Notes: generated by a model not told the origin, from the letters alone. Positions 23,601-36,419 are shown, numbered from the stretch's first letter. The stretch: 64,000 bases of DNA from Megaleporinus macrocephalus (GCA_021613375.1 CM038720.1:342014-406013), one strand, 5' to 3'. Numbers and translations are program-made.

Positions 23601-26600
23601 GGTGGTGGTGTTTACAGTGATGATGATGGTGTTTACAGTGGTGGTGGTGATGGTGTTTACAGTGGTGGTGATGGTGTTTAAAGTGGTGGTGATGGTGTTT
23701 ACAGTGATGATGATGGTGTTTACAGTGGTGGTGGTGATGGTGTTTACAGTGGTGGTGATGGTGTTTAAAGTGGTGATGGTGGTGTTTAAAGTGATGGTGA
23801 TGGTGTTTACAGTGGTGGTGATGGTGTTTAAAGTGGTTGTGATGGTGTTTACAGTGGTGGTGGTGGTGTTTACAGTGATGGTGATGGTGTTTACAGTGGT
23901 GGTGATGGTGTTTACAGTGATGATGATGGTGTTTACAGTGGTGGTGGTGATGGTGTTTACAGTGGTGGTGATGGTGTTTACAGTGGTGGTGATGGTGTTT
24001 AAAGTGGTTGTGATGGTGTTTACAGTGGTGGTGGTGGTGTTTACAGTGATGATGATGGTGTTTACAGTGGTGGTGGTGATGGTGTTTACAGTGGTGGTGA
24101 TGGTGTTTAAAGTGGTTGTGATGGTGTTTAAAGTGGTGGTGATGGTGTTTACAGTGATGATGATGGTGTTTACAGTGGTGGTGGTGATGGTGTTTAAAGT
24201 GGTGGTGATGGTGTTTAAAGTGGTTGTGATGGTGTTTACAGTGGTGGTGGTGGTGTTTACAGTGATGGTGATGGTGTTTAAAGTGGTGGTGATGGTGTTT
24301 ACAGTGATGATGATGGTGTTTACAGTGGTGGTGGTGATGGTGTTTAAAGTGGTTGTGATGGTGTTTACAGTGGTGGTGGTGGTGTTTACAGTGATGGTGA
24401 TGGTGTTTACAGTGGTGGTGGTGATGGTGTTTACAGTGGTGGTGATGGTGTTTAAAGTGGTTGTGATGGTGTTTACAGTGGTGGTGGTGGTGTTTACAGT
24501 GATGGTGATGGTGTTTAAAGTGGTGGTGATGGTGTTTACAGTGATGATGATGGTGTTTACAGTGGTGGTGGTGATGGTGTTTACAGTGGTGGTGATGGTG
24601 TTTACAGTGGTGGTGATGGTGTTTACAGTGGTGGTGGTGGTGTTTACAGTGATGGTGATGGTGTTTAAAGTGGTGGTGATGGTGTTTACAGTGATGATGA
24701 TGGTGTTTACAGTGGTGGTGGTGATGGTGTTTACAGTGGTGGTGATGGTGTTTATAGTGGTGGTGATGGTAACCAGGGGTCTCCATGTCTACAACACTAA
24801 TACACACACTGTATTTACTATGAAACTCACCAGTGAAGCTACACGTGTCTTCTGAGTTTATCTGGATATTGATGGTAAAATGTGGAAGATCTGAAAATAC
24901 TAGGTTTTCTTTGGGGACTATTTGAACCTCACAGCGTCCTGCATGTATCCCTCCACCATGAATGGAGTTTAAGACTGAGATCTTCTCTAAACTATCATAA
25001 ACAGCGTCTCAGAATCAGACAGTGTATTTATAACATCTACTGTACGAACTTTCTGTGAGGAGCTTTTAGAGGAGGACGTCTGGTTCCATTCACCTCCACT
25101 GTGAACAGATCTGACTGTATCTAGAACAGAGAGTTTCACACAGAACCCACTCTGAACGACTCTGTTTATCTTAAACGTTAAACTATGTAGGAATATTAAT
25201 ATTTGAATGTAAGTTAAAGTGGAGCTGTGTTGTTTTTATGCAGGGACGGCGGTACGAGTGCTACGGAGCTGTCGGAGTGCGTGGAGCTCCTGCTGCAGCT
25301 GGATGAACCGGCCGAGGAACTCTGTGATAAATTCCTGAGCCACGCCCAAACCAGGCTGGAGGCGGACCTACAGGGGCTGGAGGCAGAACTTAGAGATTCT
25401 GTTGCCGCTGACGTCTCTGCCCAGAAATCAAGCACCGCAGCCAATCCGGTGTCTCCGTCTGAATCCCTGACATCCAATCATTTCCTCTCTCCAGCCTCCC
25501 GGACGGATATTCTGGAGTTTATCGATCGGGGCTGCAACGAGTTCGTGAGTAACCTGTGCCTGGTCATCGCCTCGTACCAGGAGCTGTTCATCAGCCGTCC
25601 ACGAGAGGGCGACCTGGCCTCCAAGAACATCCCTCAGATGGCCAACAGCAAGCTGCTCGTGTTCGTGGACACGCTAGCCGCCAGGTACTTCTCCTTGGTG
25701 GAGCGGCGGATTCAGGAGGAGAAAGGAGTCGGAGATAACTCCTTATTGGTCAGAGCGCTGGACCGGTTCCACCGCAGGCTCCAGGCCGTGTCTAAACTCC
25801 TGCCCGGCTCAGCCGTGCCGAGTCAAGGCACCGAGATCGTGATCCAGGCGGCGAGAGAGAGAATCAAACAGTACCTGTCCGCCTTACAGAGCTTCTACCT
25901 GGACAGCCTCACCGACGTCCGGCAGGCCCTGGCGGCGCCCCGGCTCTCGGTGGGCGGGGCCAGCGCCGCAGGTGGCGGACCTCTAGCTGGAAGTGGCCCT
26001 CCTGGTAAAGAAGCTCCGCCCAGTCTCCCGGAGCTGCTGACCTCGCTGTCCAACTCCATCCTGAATCAGATCAAGTCTGTTTTAGCTTCAGTGCATCTCT
26101 TCACCGCCAAGGACATCACCTTCTCCAACAAGCCGTACTTCAAGGTGAAGGCGGAGTTTTACTCAGCGCGACTACACGCTGACCGTGTTTGTGTGAAAGA
26201 GAGCAGCTAAGGCCACGTTCAGACGGCAGAGCAGCTTCCACACCAGCACGCTCCACTCTATAACAGGAAGCTGCTTCCGACTGGCTTCCCAGGTTCTCGC
26301 AGGTTGAGTTAGAGGAGGTCTGAGCAGAACAGCTTCACCACCGCTCACTTTTACGAGCGTGGTAACAAACTCTGGAGAGCGGTGATGGGTTTGCTCATGT
26401 TTGAGATTTGGAAAAAGGCTCAGCGGCCCAATAATCTAATTAACAGGACGCCGTGCTGTCACTAATACCCCCAGTTTCCTCAGAACAGCCTAACGTGATT
26501 AATCACAGTAACCATCACTGAGTTCCTCACCTCACTGTCTGAACGCAGCGTAAACGGGAAACGACGTCCAGCACATTTACATTTCACTAAATCACAGTTC

Positions 26601-27824
26601 TCTAGTGCGCACGCTCGGAGTGGTGTAACACCCTAACTATTCAGTTGTGGTGTGAATCACTCTGTTTGTGTATTGATGTGTTTCCATAGTAACCGGTACT
26701 GAATAACCAGGTTAGAGTAGTATTTACGTTACGGATGTTTCAGTTCTACTCGTTAAGACCCAGTAAGTAACCAGTACCTGCATGTGTGTGTGTGTTTCAG
26801 GGGGAGTTCTGCAGTCAGGGGGTCCGAGAGGGGCTGGTGGTGAGCTTCATTAAGTTTATCTGTCAGTCGTCTCGACAGTTCTGCGAGAGTGCCGGAGACC
26901 GAGGCGGGTCCACTCCTCCTGTCCTGCTCCTGCTGCTCTCTCGCCTCTGTCTGGACTACGAAACCTCCACCATCTCCTACATCCTCACGCTGACGGACGA
27001 GCAGTTCCTCGTGCAGGTGCCCTGTTTGTTCTACTCCGTACAGACCCCCAGTGTCGGGACTGAGGTTCCACACGTAGTAACCTGTAGAGCCTGAACGGCA
27101 TCGTTATGATCGGGATTGTTTCTGTCTCTGTGAGAGTATCCATTAAAACCCCCAGAAGGGGGAGCTAGTGATGCCCGATGCCACTGTTATCAGTTTACTC
27201 TGAACAACCGCTTACCAACATCTTAGTAACCATCTGAAAGACCATAGCAACACTTGCTCACCAGCGTGACTGGTATGCAGGTGAACCAGCCAGTTTATGA
27301 CTGGTGTTTACTCCACTCCAGCGCCGCTCCGGGTTTTCTATTTCTCGCTCCACATGTTTCATGAGTTCTGGAATGAATGAATGTTTGTTTGTGTAGTTAG
27401 CCATTTTGGCTTTGATTCAGGAGGTTCAGGACGGAGGTGACGCGGTGTATGAGCCACAGAGTCTCCGCAGCATCACTGTCTGGGTACCACTTACCAACAC
27501 CCTAGTAACCACCTGGAACACCATAGCAGACACCTAACAGCCATCTGGAAAAACCTGAGCCAATCTCTGTTTCCTTCAGGAGCAGCAGTTCTCTAGCAGA
27601 GGGCTGTGTGGTGGTGATGTATAGATAATAGGTGGTGATTATTGTGATAATTATTGATCTGAATGTTTAGCTGATACAGTGTGTTACACTAATAGTGTTA
27701 CACTGTGAACGGAACGTACCGTAGTTGATCTTATAGTGTTGTTATAGATTTGTGTTTTATAATTATTATCACTGATTGGTTGTTATGGGTTGGATCCTGC
27801 TTATAAACTAAGTCTGATATTTAC

Positions 27825-27867
<43 letters not shown>

Positions 27868-28074
27868 TTTGCTTGTACTGTGTGACGGTCAGTCTCTCTG
27901 TTCTGTGTGAAGCATCTCTCTCCGGTAACCGCGGTGACTGCTCTGTGTGCCGAAGCTCGAGAAGCAGCGCAGAAACTGCTCAACCATTACGTGAAGGTAA
28001 CTGAACAGCTCTGACCAGAGACCCTCAGTGTGTCCCCCTGAGACTGTCTGAGCTCCTGTGTGTGTGTGTGTATA

Positions 28075-28129
<55 letters not shown>

Positions 28130-28142
28130 CTGTGTGTGTGTA

Positions 28143-28183
<41 letters not shown>

Positions 28184-31100
28184 AGGTTCAGGGGTTGATA
28201 ATCTCTCAGATGTTGAGGAAGAGTGTGGAGACCAGAGACTGGGTGAACACCATAGAGCCCCGAAACGTGCGGGCGGTGATGAAGAGAGTGGTGGAGGACA
28301 CGACCTCCATCGACGTTCAGGTACCTATTAACACAGAGCTTCAGTTCAGTACAGCCACTCCTCACTGTGCTGTATCACTCTGCTGTATCACTCTGCAGTG
28401 AACTGGATCACAGAGAACATACAGTCAGGTCCTCTCACTCCCAGGGGGTAAATGTTTGTTATGTATTGTTCATAGTATATATGGTATGTATGGTTTATAT
28501 ATGGTATGTATGGTTTATATATTGGATGTATTGTTTATGGCATGTATGGTTTATATATGGTATATATGGTTTATGGTATATATGGTATGTATGATTTATG
28601 GTATATATGGTTTATGTTAAGTAGTGTTTATGGTATATATGGTTTATGTTATGTAGTGTCAATTGTATATATGGTTTATGTTATGTAGTGTTAATTGTAT
28701 ATGTGGTATGTATGGTTTATATATGGTATGTGGGGTTTATGGTATATATGGTTTATGTTATGTAGTGGTTATGGCATATGTGGTATGTATGGTTTTTAGT
28801 ATGTATAGTTTATATATGGTATGTATGGTTCATGATATATATAGTTTATGTATGATATATGGTATGTATGGTTTATATATGGTATATATGGTATGTATGG
28901 TTTATATATGATATATATGGTTTATGGTATGTATGGTTTATATATGGTATATATTGTATGTATGGTTTATATATAGTATATATGGTATGTATGGTTTATA
29001 TATGGTATATATGGTTTATGGTATGTAAGGTTTATATATGGTATATGTGGTTTATGGTATATATAGTTTGTATATGGTATGTAGTGTTTATACTATGTAT
29101 GGTTTGTGGTATGTATGGTTTATGGTATATATAGTTTATATATGGTTTATGGTATGTAGTGTTTATGGTATGTATGGTTCATGGTATATATAGTTTATAT
29201 ATGGTATGTATGGTTTATGGTATATATAGTTTATATGTGGTATGTAGTGTTTATGGTATATGTGGTATGTATGGTTTATGGTATATATAGTTTGTACATG
29301 GTATGTAGTGTTTATACTATGTATGGTTTATGGTATATATAGTTTGTACATGGTATGTATGGCTTACGGTGTATATATAGTTTGTATATTATATGTAGTG
29401 TTTATACAATGTATGGTTTGTGGTATGTATGGTTTATGGTATATACAGTTTATATGTGGTATGTATGGTTTATGGTATATATAGTTTGTATATGGTATGC
29501 TGTGTTTATACTATGTATGGTTTGTGGTATGTATGGTTTATGGTATATATAGTTTGTACATGGTATGTATGGTTCATGGTATATATAGTTTGTATATGTA
29601 GTGTTTTTACTATGTATGGTTTGTGGTATGTATGATTTATGGTATATTTATATATATGGTATGTAGTGTTTATGGTATGTATTGTTTATGGTATATATAG
29701 TTTATATGTGGTATGTATGGTTCATGGTATATATAGTTTATACATGGTATGTATGGTTTATGGTATATGTAGTTTATATGTGGTATGTATGGTTTATGAT
29801 ATATATAGTTTATATATGGTATGTAGTGTTTATACTATGTATGGTTTGTGGTATGTATGGTTTATGGTATATTTAGTTTATATATGGTATGTAGTGTTTA
29901 TGGTATGTATTGTTTATGGTGTATATATAGTTTATATGTGGTATGTATGGTTTATGGTATATATAGTTTATATATGGTATGTATGGTTTATGGTACATAT
30001 AGTTTATATATGGTATGTATGGTTTATGGTATATATAGTTTATATGTGGTATGTATGGTTTATGATATATATAGTTTATATGTGGTATGTACGGTTTATG
30101 GTATATATAGTTTATATGTGGTATGTACGGTTTATGGTATATATAGTTTATTTGTGGTATGTATGGTTTATGGTATATATAGTTTATATGTGGTATGTGT
30201 GGTTTATGGTATATGTAGTTTATATGTGGTATGTATGGTTTATGGTATATGTAGTTTATATGTGGTATGTATGGTTTATGGTATATATAGTTTAAATATG
30301 GTATGTATTGTTTATACTATGTATGGTTTGTGGTATGTATGGTTTATGGTATATTTAGTTTATATATGGTATGTAGTGTTTATGGTATATATAGTTTATA
30401 TGAGGTATGTATGGTTTATGGTACATAGTTTATATATGGTATGTATGGTGTATGGTATATATAGTTTATATGTGGTATGTAGTGTTTATGGTATATATAG
30501 TTTATATGAGGTATGTATGATTTATGGTACATAGTTTATATATGGTATGTATGGTTTATGGTATATATAATTTATATGTGGTATGTATGGTTTATGGTAT
30601 ATATAGTTTATATATGGTATGTATGGTTTATGATATATATAGTTTATATGTGGTATGTACGGTTTATGGTATATATAGTTCATATGTGGTATGTACGGTT
30701 TATGGTATATATAGTTTATATATGGTATGTATGGTTTATGGTATATATAGTTTATATGTGCTATGTACGGTTTATGGTATATATAGTTTATATGTGGTAT
30801 GTATGGTTTATGGTATATATAGTTTATATATGGTATGTATGGTTTATGATATATATAGTTTATATGTGGTATGTGTGGTTTATGGTATATGTAGTTTATA
30901 TGTGGTATGTATGGTTTATGGTATATGTAGTTTATATGTGGTATGTATGGTTTATGGTATATATAGTTTAAATATGGTATGTATTGTTTATACTATGTAT
31001 GGTTTGTGGTATGTATGGTTTATGGTATATTTAGTTTATATATGGTATGTATGGTTTATGGTATATATAGTTTATATGTGGTATGTACGGTTTATGGTAT

Positions 31101-34100
31101 ATATAGTTTATATGTGGTATGTGTGGTTTATGGTATATGTAGTTTATATGTGGTATGTATGGTTTATGGTATATATAGTTTATATATGGTATGTATGGTT
31201 TATGATATATATAGTTTATATGTGGTATGTGTGGTTTATGGTATATGTAGTTTATATGTGGTATGTATGGTTTATGGTATATGTAGTTTATATGTGGTAT
31301 GTATGGTTTATGGTATATATAGTTTAAATATGGTATGTATTGTTTATACTATGTATGGTTTGTGGTATGTATGGTTTATGGTATATTTAGTTTATATATG
31401 GTATGTAGTGTTTATGGTATATATAGTTTATATGTGGTATGTATGGTTTATGGTATATATAGTTTATATGTGGTATGTATGGTTTATGGTATATATAGTT
31501 TATATGTGGTATGTATGGTTTATGGTATATATAGTTTGTATATGGTATGTATGGTTTATGGTACATATAGTTTATATATGGTATGTATGGTTTATGGTAT
31601 ATATAGTTTATATGTGGTATGTATGGTTTATGATATATATAGTTTATTTGTGGTATGTATGGTTTATGGTATATATAGTTTATATGTGGTAAGTACGGTT
31701 TATGGTATATATAGTTTATATGTGGTATGTATGGTTTATGGTATATATAGTTTATATGTGGTATGTGTGGTTTATGGTATATGTAGTTTATATGTGGTAT
31801 GTATGGTTTATGGTATATGTAGTTTATATGTGGTATGTATGGTTTATGGTATATATAGTTTAAATATGGCATGTATTGTTTATACTATGTATGGTTTGTG
31901 GTATGTATGGTTTATGGTATATTTAGTTTATATATGGTATGTAGTGTTTATGGTATATATAGTTTATATGAGGTATGTATGGTTTATGGTACATAGTTTA
32001 TATATGGTATGTATGGTGTATGGTATATATAGTTTATATGTGGTATGTAGTGTTTATGGTATATATAGTTTATATGAGGTATGTATGATTTATGGTACAT
32101 AGTTTATATATGGTATGTATGGTTTATGGTATATATAGTTTATATGTGGTATGTAGTGTTTATGGTATATATAGTTTATATGAGGTATGTATGATTTATG
32201 GTACATAGTTTATATATGGTATGTATGGTTTATGGTATATATAGTTTATATGTGGTATGTATGGTTTATGGTATATATAGTTTATATGTGGTATGTATGG
32301 TTTATGATATATATAGTTTATATGTGGTATGTACGGTTTATGGTATATATAGTTTATTTGTGGTTTGTATGGTTTATGGTATATATAGTTTATATGTGGT
32401 AAGTACGGTTTATGGTATATATAGTTTATATGTGGTATGTATGGTTCATGATATATATAGTTTATATGTGGTATGTGTGGTTTATGGTATATGTAGTTTA
32501 TATATGGTATGTATGGTTTATGATATATATAGTTTATATGTGGTATGTACGGTTTATGGTATATATAGTTTATATATGGTATGTTTGGTTTATGGTATAT
32601 ATAGTTTATATGTGGTATGTACGGTTTATGGTATATATAGTTTATATGTGGTATGTACGGTTTATGGTATATGTAGTTTATATGTGGTATGTATGGTTTA
32701 TGGTATATATAGTTTAAATATGGTATGTATTGTTTATACTATGTATGGTTTGTGGTATGTATGGTTTATGGTATATTTAGTTTATATATGGTATGTAGTG
32801 TTTATGGTATATATAGTTTATATGAGGTATGTATGGTTTATGGTACATAGTTTATATATGGTATGTATGGTGTATGGTATATATAGTTTATATGTGGTAT
32901 GTATGGTTTATGGTATATATAGTTTATATATGGTATGTATGGTGTATGGTATATATAGTTTATTTGTGGTATGTATGGTTTATGGTATATATAGTTTATA
33001 TGTGGTATGTATGGTTTATGGTACATATAGTTTATATATGGTATGTATGGTTTATGGTATATATAGTTTATATGTGGTATGTATGGTTTATGATATATAT
33101 AGTTTATATGTGGTATGTACGGTTTATGGTATATATAGTTTATATGTGGTATGTACGGTTTATGGTATATATAGTTTATTTGTGGTATGTATGGTTTATG
33201 GTATATATAGTTTATATGTGGTAAGTACGGTTTATGGTATATATAGTTTATATGTGGTATGTATGGTTTATGGTATATATAGTTTATATGTGGTATGTGT
33301 GGTTTATGGTATATGTAGTTTATATGTGGTATGTATGGTTTATGGTATATGTAGTTTATATGTGGTATGTATGGTTTATGGTATATATAGTTTAAATATG
33401 GTATGTATTGTTTATACTATGTATGGTTTGTGGTATGTATGGTTTATGGTATATTTAGTTTATATATAGTATGTAGTGTTTATGGTATTTATTGTTTATA
33501 TGTGGTATGTGTGGTTTATGGTACATAGTTTATATATGGTATGTATGGTGTATGATATATATAGTTTATATGTGGTATGTATGGTTTATGGTATATATAG
33601 TTTATATATGGTATGTAGTGTTTATGTATGGTTGTGTGCTGTAGGTGGGGTTGCTGTATGAAGAAGGTGTAAGAAAAGCTCACAGCAGCGACTCCAGCAA
33701 GCGCACCTTCTCCGTCTACAGCAGCTCCAGACAGCAGATACGCTACGCACCCAGTTACACACCCAGGTACACTCTCACACTTACACACTCACACACTCAA
33801 CACACACACGCACACACACACACTCAACACACACTCGCATACAGACAAACTCACACACTCAACACACACACACAACACACACTCACATACAGACAAACAC
33901 ACACACTCAACACACTCACGTACAAACTCATACTCACACACTCAACACGCGCACACACACACACTCACACTCAACACACACTCAACACACTCACATACAG
34001 ACAAATTCACATACTCAACACACACTCAACATGCACACACTCATACACTCAACACACACTCAACACACTCACATACAGACAATCTCACATACTCAACACA

Positions 34101-35422
34101 CACACACTCATACACTCAACACACACTCAACACACTCACATACAGACAAACTCACATACTCAGCACACACTCAACACACACACACTCATACACTCAACAC
34201 ACTCACATACAGACAAACTCACATACTCAACACACATACTCAACACACACACCCACTCATACACTCAACACACACTCAACACACTCACATACAGACAAAC
34301 TCACATACTCAACACACACTCAACACACACACACTCATACACTCAACACACACTCACATACAGACAAACTCACATACTCAACACACATACTCAACACACA
34401 CACCCACTCATACACTCAACACACACTCAACACACTCACATACAGACAAACTCACATACTCAACACACACTCAACACACACACACACTCATACACTCAAC
34501 ACACACACACATACAGACAAACTCACATACTCAACACACATACTCAACACACACACCCACTCATACACTCAACACACACTCAACACTCACATACAGACAA
34601 ACTCACATACTCAACACACACACTCAACACACACACACACACTCATACACTCAACACTCACATGCAGACAAACTCACATACTCAACACACACTCAACACG
34701 CACACACACACTCATACACTCAACACTCACATACAGACAAACTCACATACTCAACACACACTCAACACGCACACACACACTCATACACTCAACACTCACA
34801 TACAGACAAACTCACATACTCAACACACACTCAAACACACACTCAGTAGTGACTCTGTTCTGTTGTGCAGTGCTCCGATGGACACTAATCTGCTCAGTAA
34901 CATCCACAAACTGTTCTCAGAGAGGATCGACATCTTCAGCCCTGTGGAGTTCAACAAGGTACACTTCCTGTACAGGTACTGGGGTTCAGCAGGGGGAGGT
35001 GCCCGGGGGAGTTAGAGGGGGGTCAGAGGGGGGTCAGAGGGGGATCACCGTGAGATCAGACGCTAATGTAATTGGATGATTGTAGATACGTGGTCCTGCA
35101 GGACTGGGCGATACACTGATAGTGATGTGACGTGTTGCTGACGGAGCGTTCTCCCTCTCAGGTGTCGGTCCTGACCGGAATCATTAAGATCAGCCTGAAG
35201 ACGTTCCTGGAGTGCGTGCGCCTGCGGACCTTCGGCCGGTACGGCCTGCAGCAGATCCAGGTGGACTGTCACTACCTGCAGATGTACCTGTGGAGGTTCG
35301 TCTCCGATGAGAACCTGGTGCACTTCCTGCTGGACGAGATCGTGGGCAGCGCGGCCCACCGCTGCCTGGACCCGAGCCCCATGGAGCAGAGCGTCATCGA
35401 GGTCATCTGTGAGCGCGGCTGA
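14682..35422 (+). CDS. VPS51: Vacuolar protein sorting-associated protein 51 homolog (GARP/EARP subunit)
   Basis: Eleven coding exons: 14682-14840, 19759-19888, 19995-20141, 23076-23295, 25244-26144, 26801-27016, 27913-27996, 28186-28320, 33645-33766, 34871-34958 and 35162-35422. Phases join without error and give 820 aa. Residues 1-38 are a variable, proline/glutamate-rich leader; the Vps51-family N-terminal region follows ([15 protein letters not shown], then [14 protein letters not shown]). A coiled-coil-like stretch ([19 protein letters not shown]) lies in exon 3. The most conserved part is the C-terminal third ([67 protein letters not shown]), ending EVICERG. In known biology VPS51 scaffolds GARP with VPS52-54 for endosome-to-TGN retrograde tethering, and EARP with VPS50 for recycling. 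Introns 1, 3, 4, 8 and 9 consist mainly of unrelated minisatellites, so the gene spans over 20 kb. Human VPS51 is about 782 aa; the extra length appears to lie in the leader and in a G/A-rich linker in exon 5. Confidence 0.95.
14841..19690. repeat. About 30-bp minisatellite filling VPS51 intron 1
   Basis: The first six or so units are nearly identical 31-mers beginning GTACACTAAACCTTCACATT, and the first of them is the splice donor itself. The array then degrades into about 4.6 kb of related units built from TTTACCTCAGTAATTACAT, AAACCCACAGTTTTACCTCA and TCCTAATATTTACCTCAG. The plus strand is very poor in G. It ends about 70 bp before the exon 2 acceptor (19758). Confidence 0.9.
20165..20480. 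mobile_element. Probable DNA-transposon remnant in VPS51 intron 3
   Basis: The segment starts CAGTGTTAATTTCGTCAATG and continues with GACGGAAA/GACGATAACTAA-type sequence. I associate this, from memory only, with hAT-like non-autonomous elements of fish. It holds internal near-duplicates (AACATCCAATCATAACTAC appears twice, about 20368 and 20420). No second end or target duplication was identified, so the call is tentative. Confidence 0.35.
20757..22467. repeat. 71-bp minisatellite, about 24 copies, VPS51 intron 3
   Basis: The unit runs GTGGTGTTAATGATCAGATT, AGTTGATCAGGTATGTGGGA, AGCAGGTGAAGCGCTGTATT, AACTCAGTAAG. Copies are highly alike, differing mainly at GATCAGGTATGTGGG, GATCGGGTATGTTTG and GATCTGGTATGTGGG. 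Each unit carries TGATCA plus sequences resembling a 5' splice site (CAG|GTATGT in some, CAG|GTGAAG in most). The order of variants suggests that blocks of several units were copied together. Confidence 0.95.
22625..23037. repeat. 48-bp minisatellite, about 9 copies, VPS51 intron 3
   Basis: The unit runs TACGCTTCCTGTAGTGTATT, ACAGTCTGTCAGAACCACCG, TCGCCCCC, with one-base length changes in the C run. The last copy is cut short about 40 bp before the exon 4 acceptor (23075). Being a multiple of three, it creates a short open frame (22781-23053) that is not a gene. Confidence 0.95.
23305..24770. repeat. 21/24-bp GT-rich minisatellite, VPS51 intron 4
   Basis: About 65-70 units of GTTTACAGTGGTGGTGATGG and variants (GTTTAAAGTGGTTGTGATGG, GTTTACAGTGATGATGATGG), almost all multiples of three. 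The unit is nearly identical to part of the interspersed element that borders it on the right and to 951-970 in reverse complement. It starts about 10 bp after the exon 4 donor. Open frames of 572 codons (+) and 543 codons (-, His-rich) are artefacts of periodicity. Confidence 0.95.
24757..25169 (-). mobile_element. Second, inverted copy of the 509-1034 element
   Basis: Reading the minus strand gives the interior of the element at about 565-975 with few differences: shared blocks include GGAGGACGTCTGGTTCCATT, CATGAATGGAGTTTAAGACT and GAAAATACTAGGTTTTCTTT on this strand. The left part is replaced by the minisatellite that grew from it. The AAAGGGAAACTCC terminus was not found at the right end, so the copy is probably truncated or diverged. 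Confidence 0.8.
26145..26800 (+). other. VPS51 intron 5, no repeat seen
   Basis: The open frame of exon 5 runs on to 26210, but the splice AAG|GTGAAG at 26144 joins to GGGGAGTTCTGC at 26801 and restores conserved sequence ([17 protein letters not shown]). Nothing else recognisable lies in this intron. Confidence 0.6.
27017..27912 (+). other. VPS51 intron 6 with repeat fragments
   Basis: Two related fragments with ACCAACA(C)..TAGTAACCA(C) and ACCATAGCA motifs occur at about 27205-27260 and 27486-27555, probably degenerate copies of a dispersed repeat. An (ATTT)n tract lies at 27818-27870. The exon 7 acceptor is TGTGAAG|CATC, a weak pyrimidine context, but the join reads [19 protein letters not shown] as expected for VPS51. 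Confidence 0.5.
28058..28180. repeat. (TG)n microsatellite, VPS51 intron 7
   Basis: About 120 bp of TG repeats with a few TATCTG/TATGTGCG interruptions. It ends 5 bp before the exon 8 acceptor (TTTAG|GTTCAG at 28185). Confidence 0.95.
28440..33630. repeat. T/G/A-rich minisatellite, 5.2 kb, VPS51 intron 8
   Basis: Units of about 36 bp built from TATGGTTTATGGTATATATA and GTTTATATGTGGTATG. Plus-strand C is very rare. Higher-order structure is visible: the marker TTTAAATATGGTATGTATTG recurs at 30291, 30967, 31323, 31859 (one change), 32713 and 33391, each time followed by the same block. The array runs to within about 15 bp of the exon 9 acceptor (33644). Dozens of Tyr/Val/Met-rich open frames here are not genes. 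Confidence 0.95.
33770..34845. repeat. CA-rich minisatellite, VPS51 intron 9
   Basis: Compound repeats of CACACTCAACACACACTCA and CATACAGACAAACTCACATA, with G nearly absent from the plus strand. It starts directly after the exon 9 donor (33767) and ends about 25 bp before the exon 10 acceptor (34870). Confidence 0.95.
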
Positions 35423-35900
35423 GCGGGAACCGAGCGCATGAGCCGAGTATTAACCTGCAGACTGTCTGACCTTCGTCTCCACCATCACCACCACCACCAC
35501 CATCACCAGAGCCGCACACTGAATCTCAGAGTGTCAGAAGTTCTGAAGTACTGAGTTTATTCTGAGATCTGCTGTGTTACTGATGGTGTTTATTAATAAG
35601 AGGTGGTGGTGATGGTGGTGGTGGTGATGGTGATGGTGGTGGTGATGATGGTGATGATGATGGTGTTGGTGATGTTTTCCTGCTATATAAACATTGTTCA
35701 TTACTCTGATACATTACTCTGAGATTTCTGACTGAGGCTTTAAACACAAATCCAGATGTTTGAATGAAAACTGAAATATGAATATTAATAATGTAATAAA
35801 CTTTATGAAACAGTTTCTGATACAAAGTTTGTGTGTCTCTGATCAGAGTAACTGTTTTGTGTAACAAATAAATATTCATAAATATTAAACTAACACTCTT
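35423..35900 (+). other. VPS51: VPS51 3' UTR
   Basis: The non-coding tail contains a short CAC/CAT triplet block (about 35480-35508) and a GGTGGTGAT block (about 35602-35680). Candidate poly(A) signals AATAAA lie near 35795 and 35865. Confidence 0.6.
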
Positions 35901-35935
35901 GAGTTGTGAGATGTTGGAATAGTGAGATGTTTAGT

Positions 35936-36138
35936 AGTGAGTTGGTCAGTAGTGAGTTGGTCAGTAGTGAGCTGGTCAGTAGTGAGTTGGTCAGTAGTGA
36001 GTTGGTCAGTAGTGAGCTGGTCAGTAGTGAGCTGATCAGTAGTGAGTTGGTCAGTAGTGAGCTGGTCAGTAGTGAGCTGATCAGTAGTGAGTTGGTCAGT
36101 AGTGAGTTGGTCAGTAGTGAGCTGATCAGTAGTGAGTA
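35936..36138. repeat. 15-bp minisatellite downstream of VPS51
   Basis: About 13-14 copies of GTCAGTAGTGAGTTG, with GAGCTG and CTGATCAG variants. The unit is a multiple of three, hence open frames on both strands that are not genes. Confidence 0.95.
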
Positions 36139-36419
36139 GAGTGTAATTTGACCAGAGAAGCACAGACTGCTGTTAATCCTGTTTACAGTCTGATAATCCA
36201 GATTACACCTGTAACCCTGCACGTCTGTAACTCTGCACTACAGAAACTATTTAATCTGTAACTATTGATCTGTGATTGATCTGAATGTGTGACTGTATAA
36301 AGTTCTGGATCTTCTCACCTGTATAGACTGATCAGAGCAGGTATGATTGATCAGGTCTGATGATGAGTCTCTGTGTTTGATGTGTTTGTTCTGAATAAAA
36401 GAATCTGATTGAAACTCTG

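Noticed and set aside
23137..24855. 572-codon plus and 543-codon minus frames (Val/Phe-rich; His/Cys-rich)
   Set aside because: Products of 21/24-bp repeat periodicity in VPS51 intron 4; exon 4 is read in a different frame and spliced at 23295.
28440..33660. Many Tyr/Met/Val-rich frames suggesting a repeat protein
   Set aside because: All are within the TATGG-type minisatellite of VPS51 intron 8 and overlap each other in all frames.
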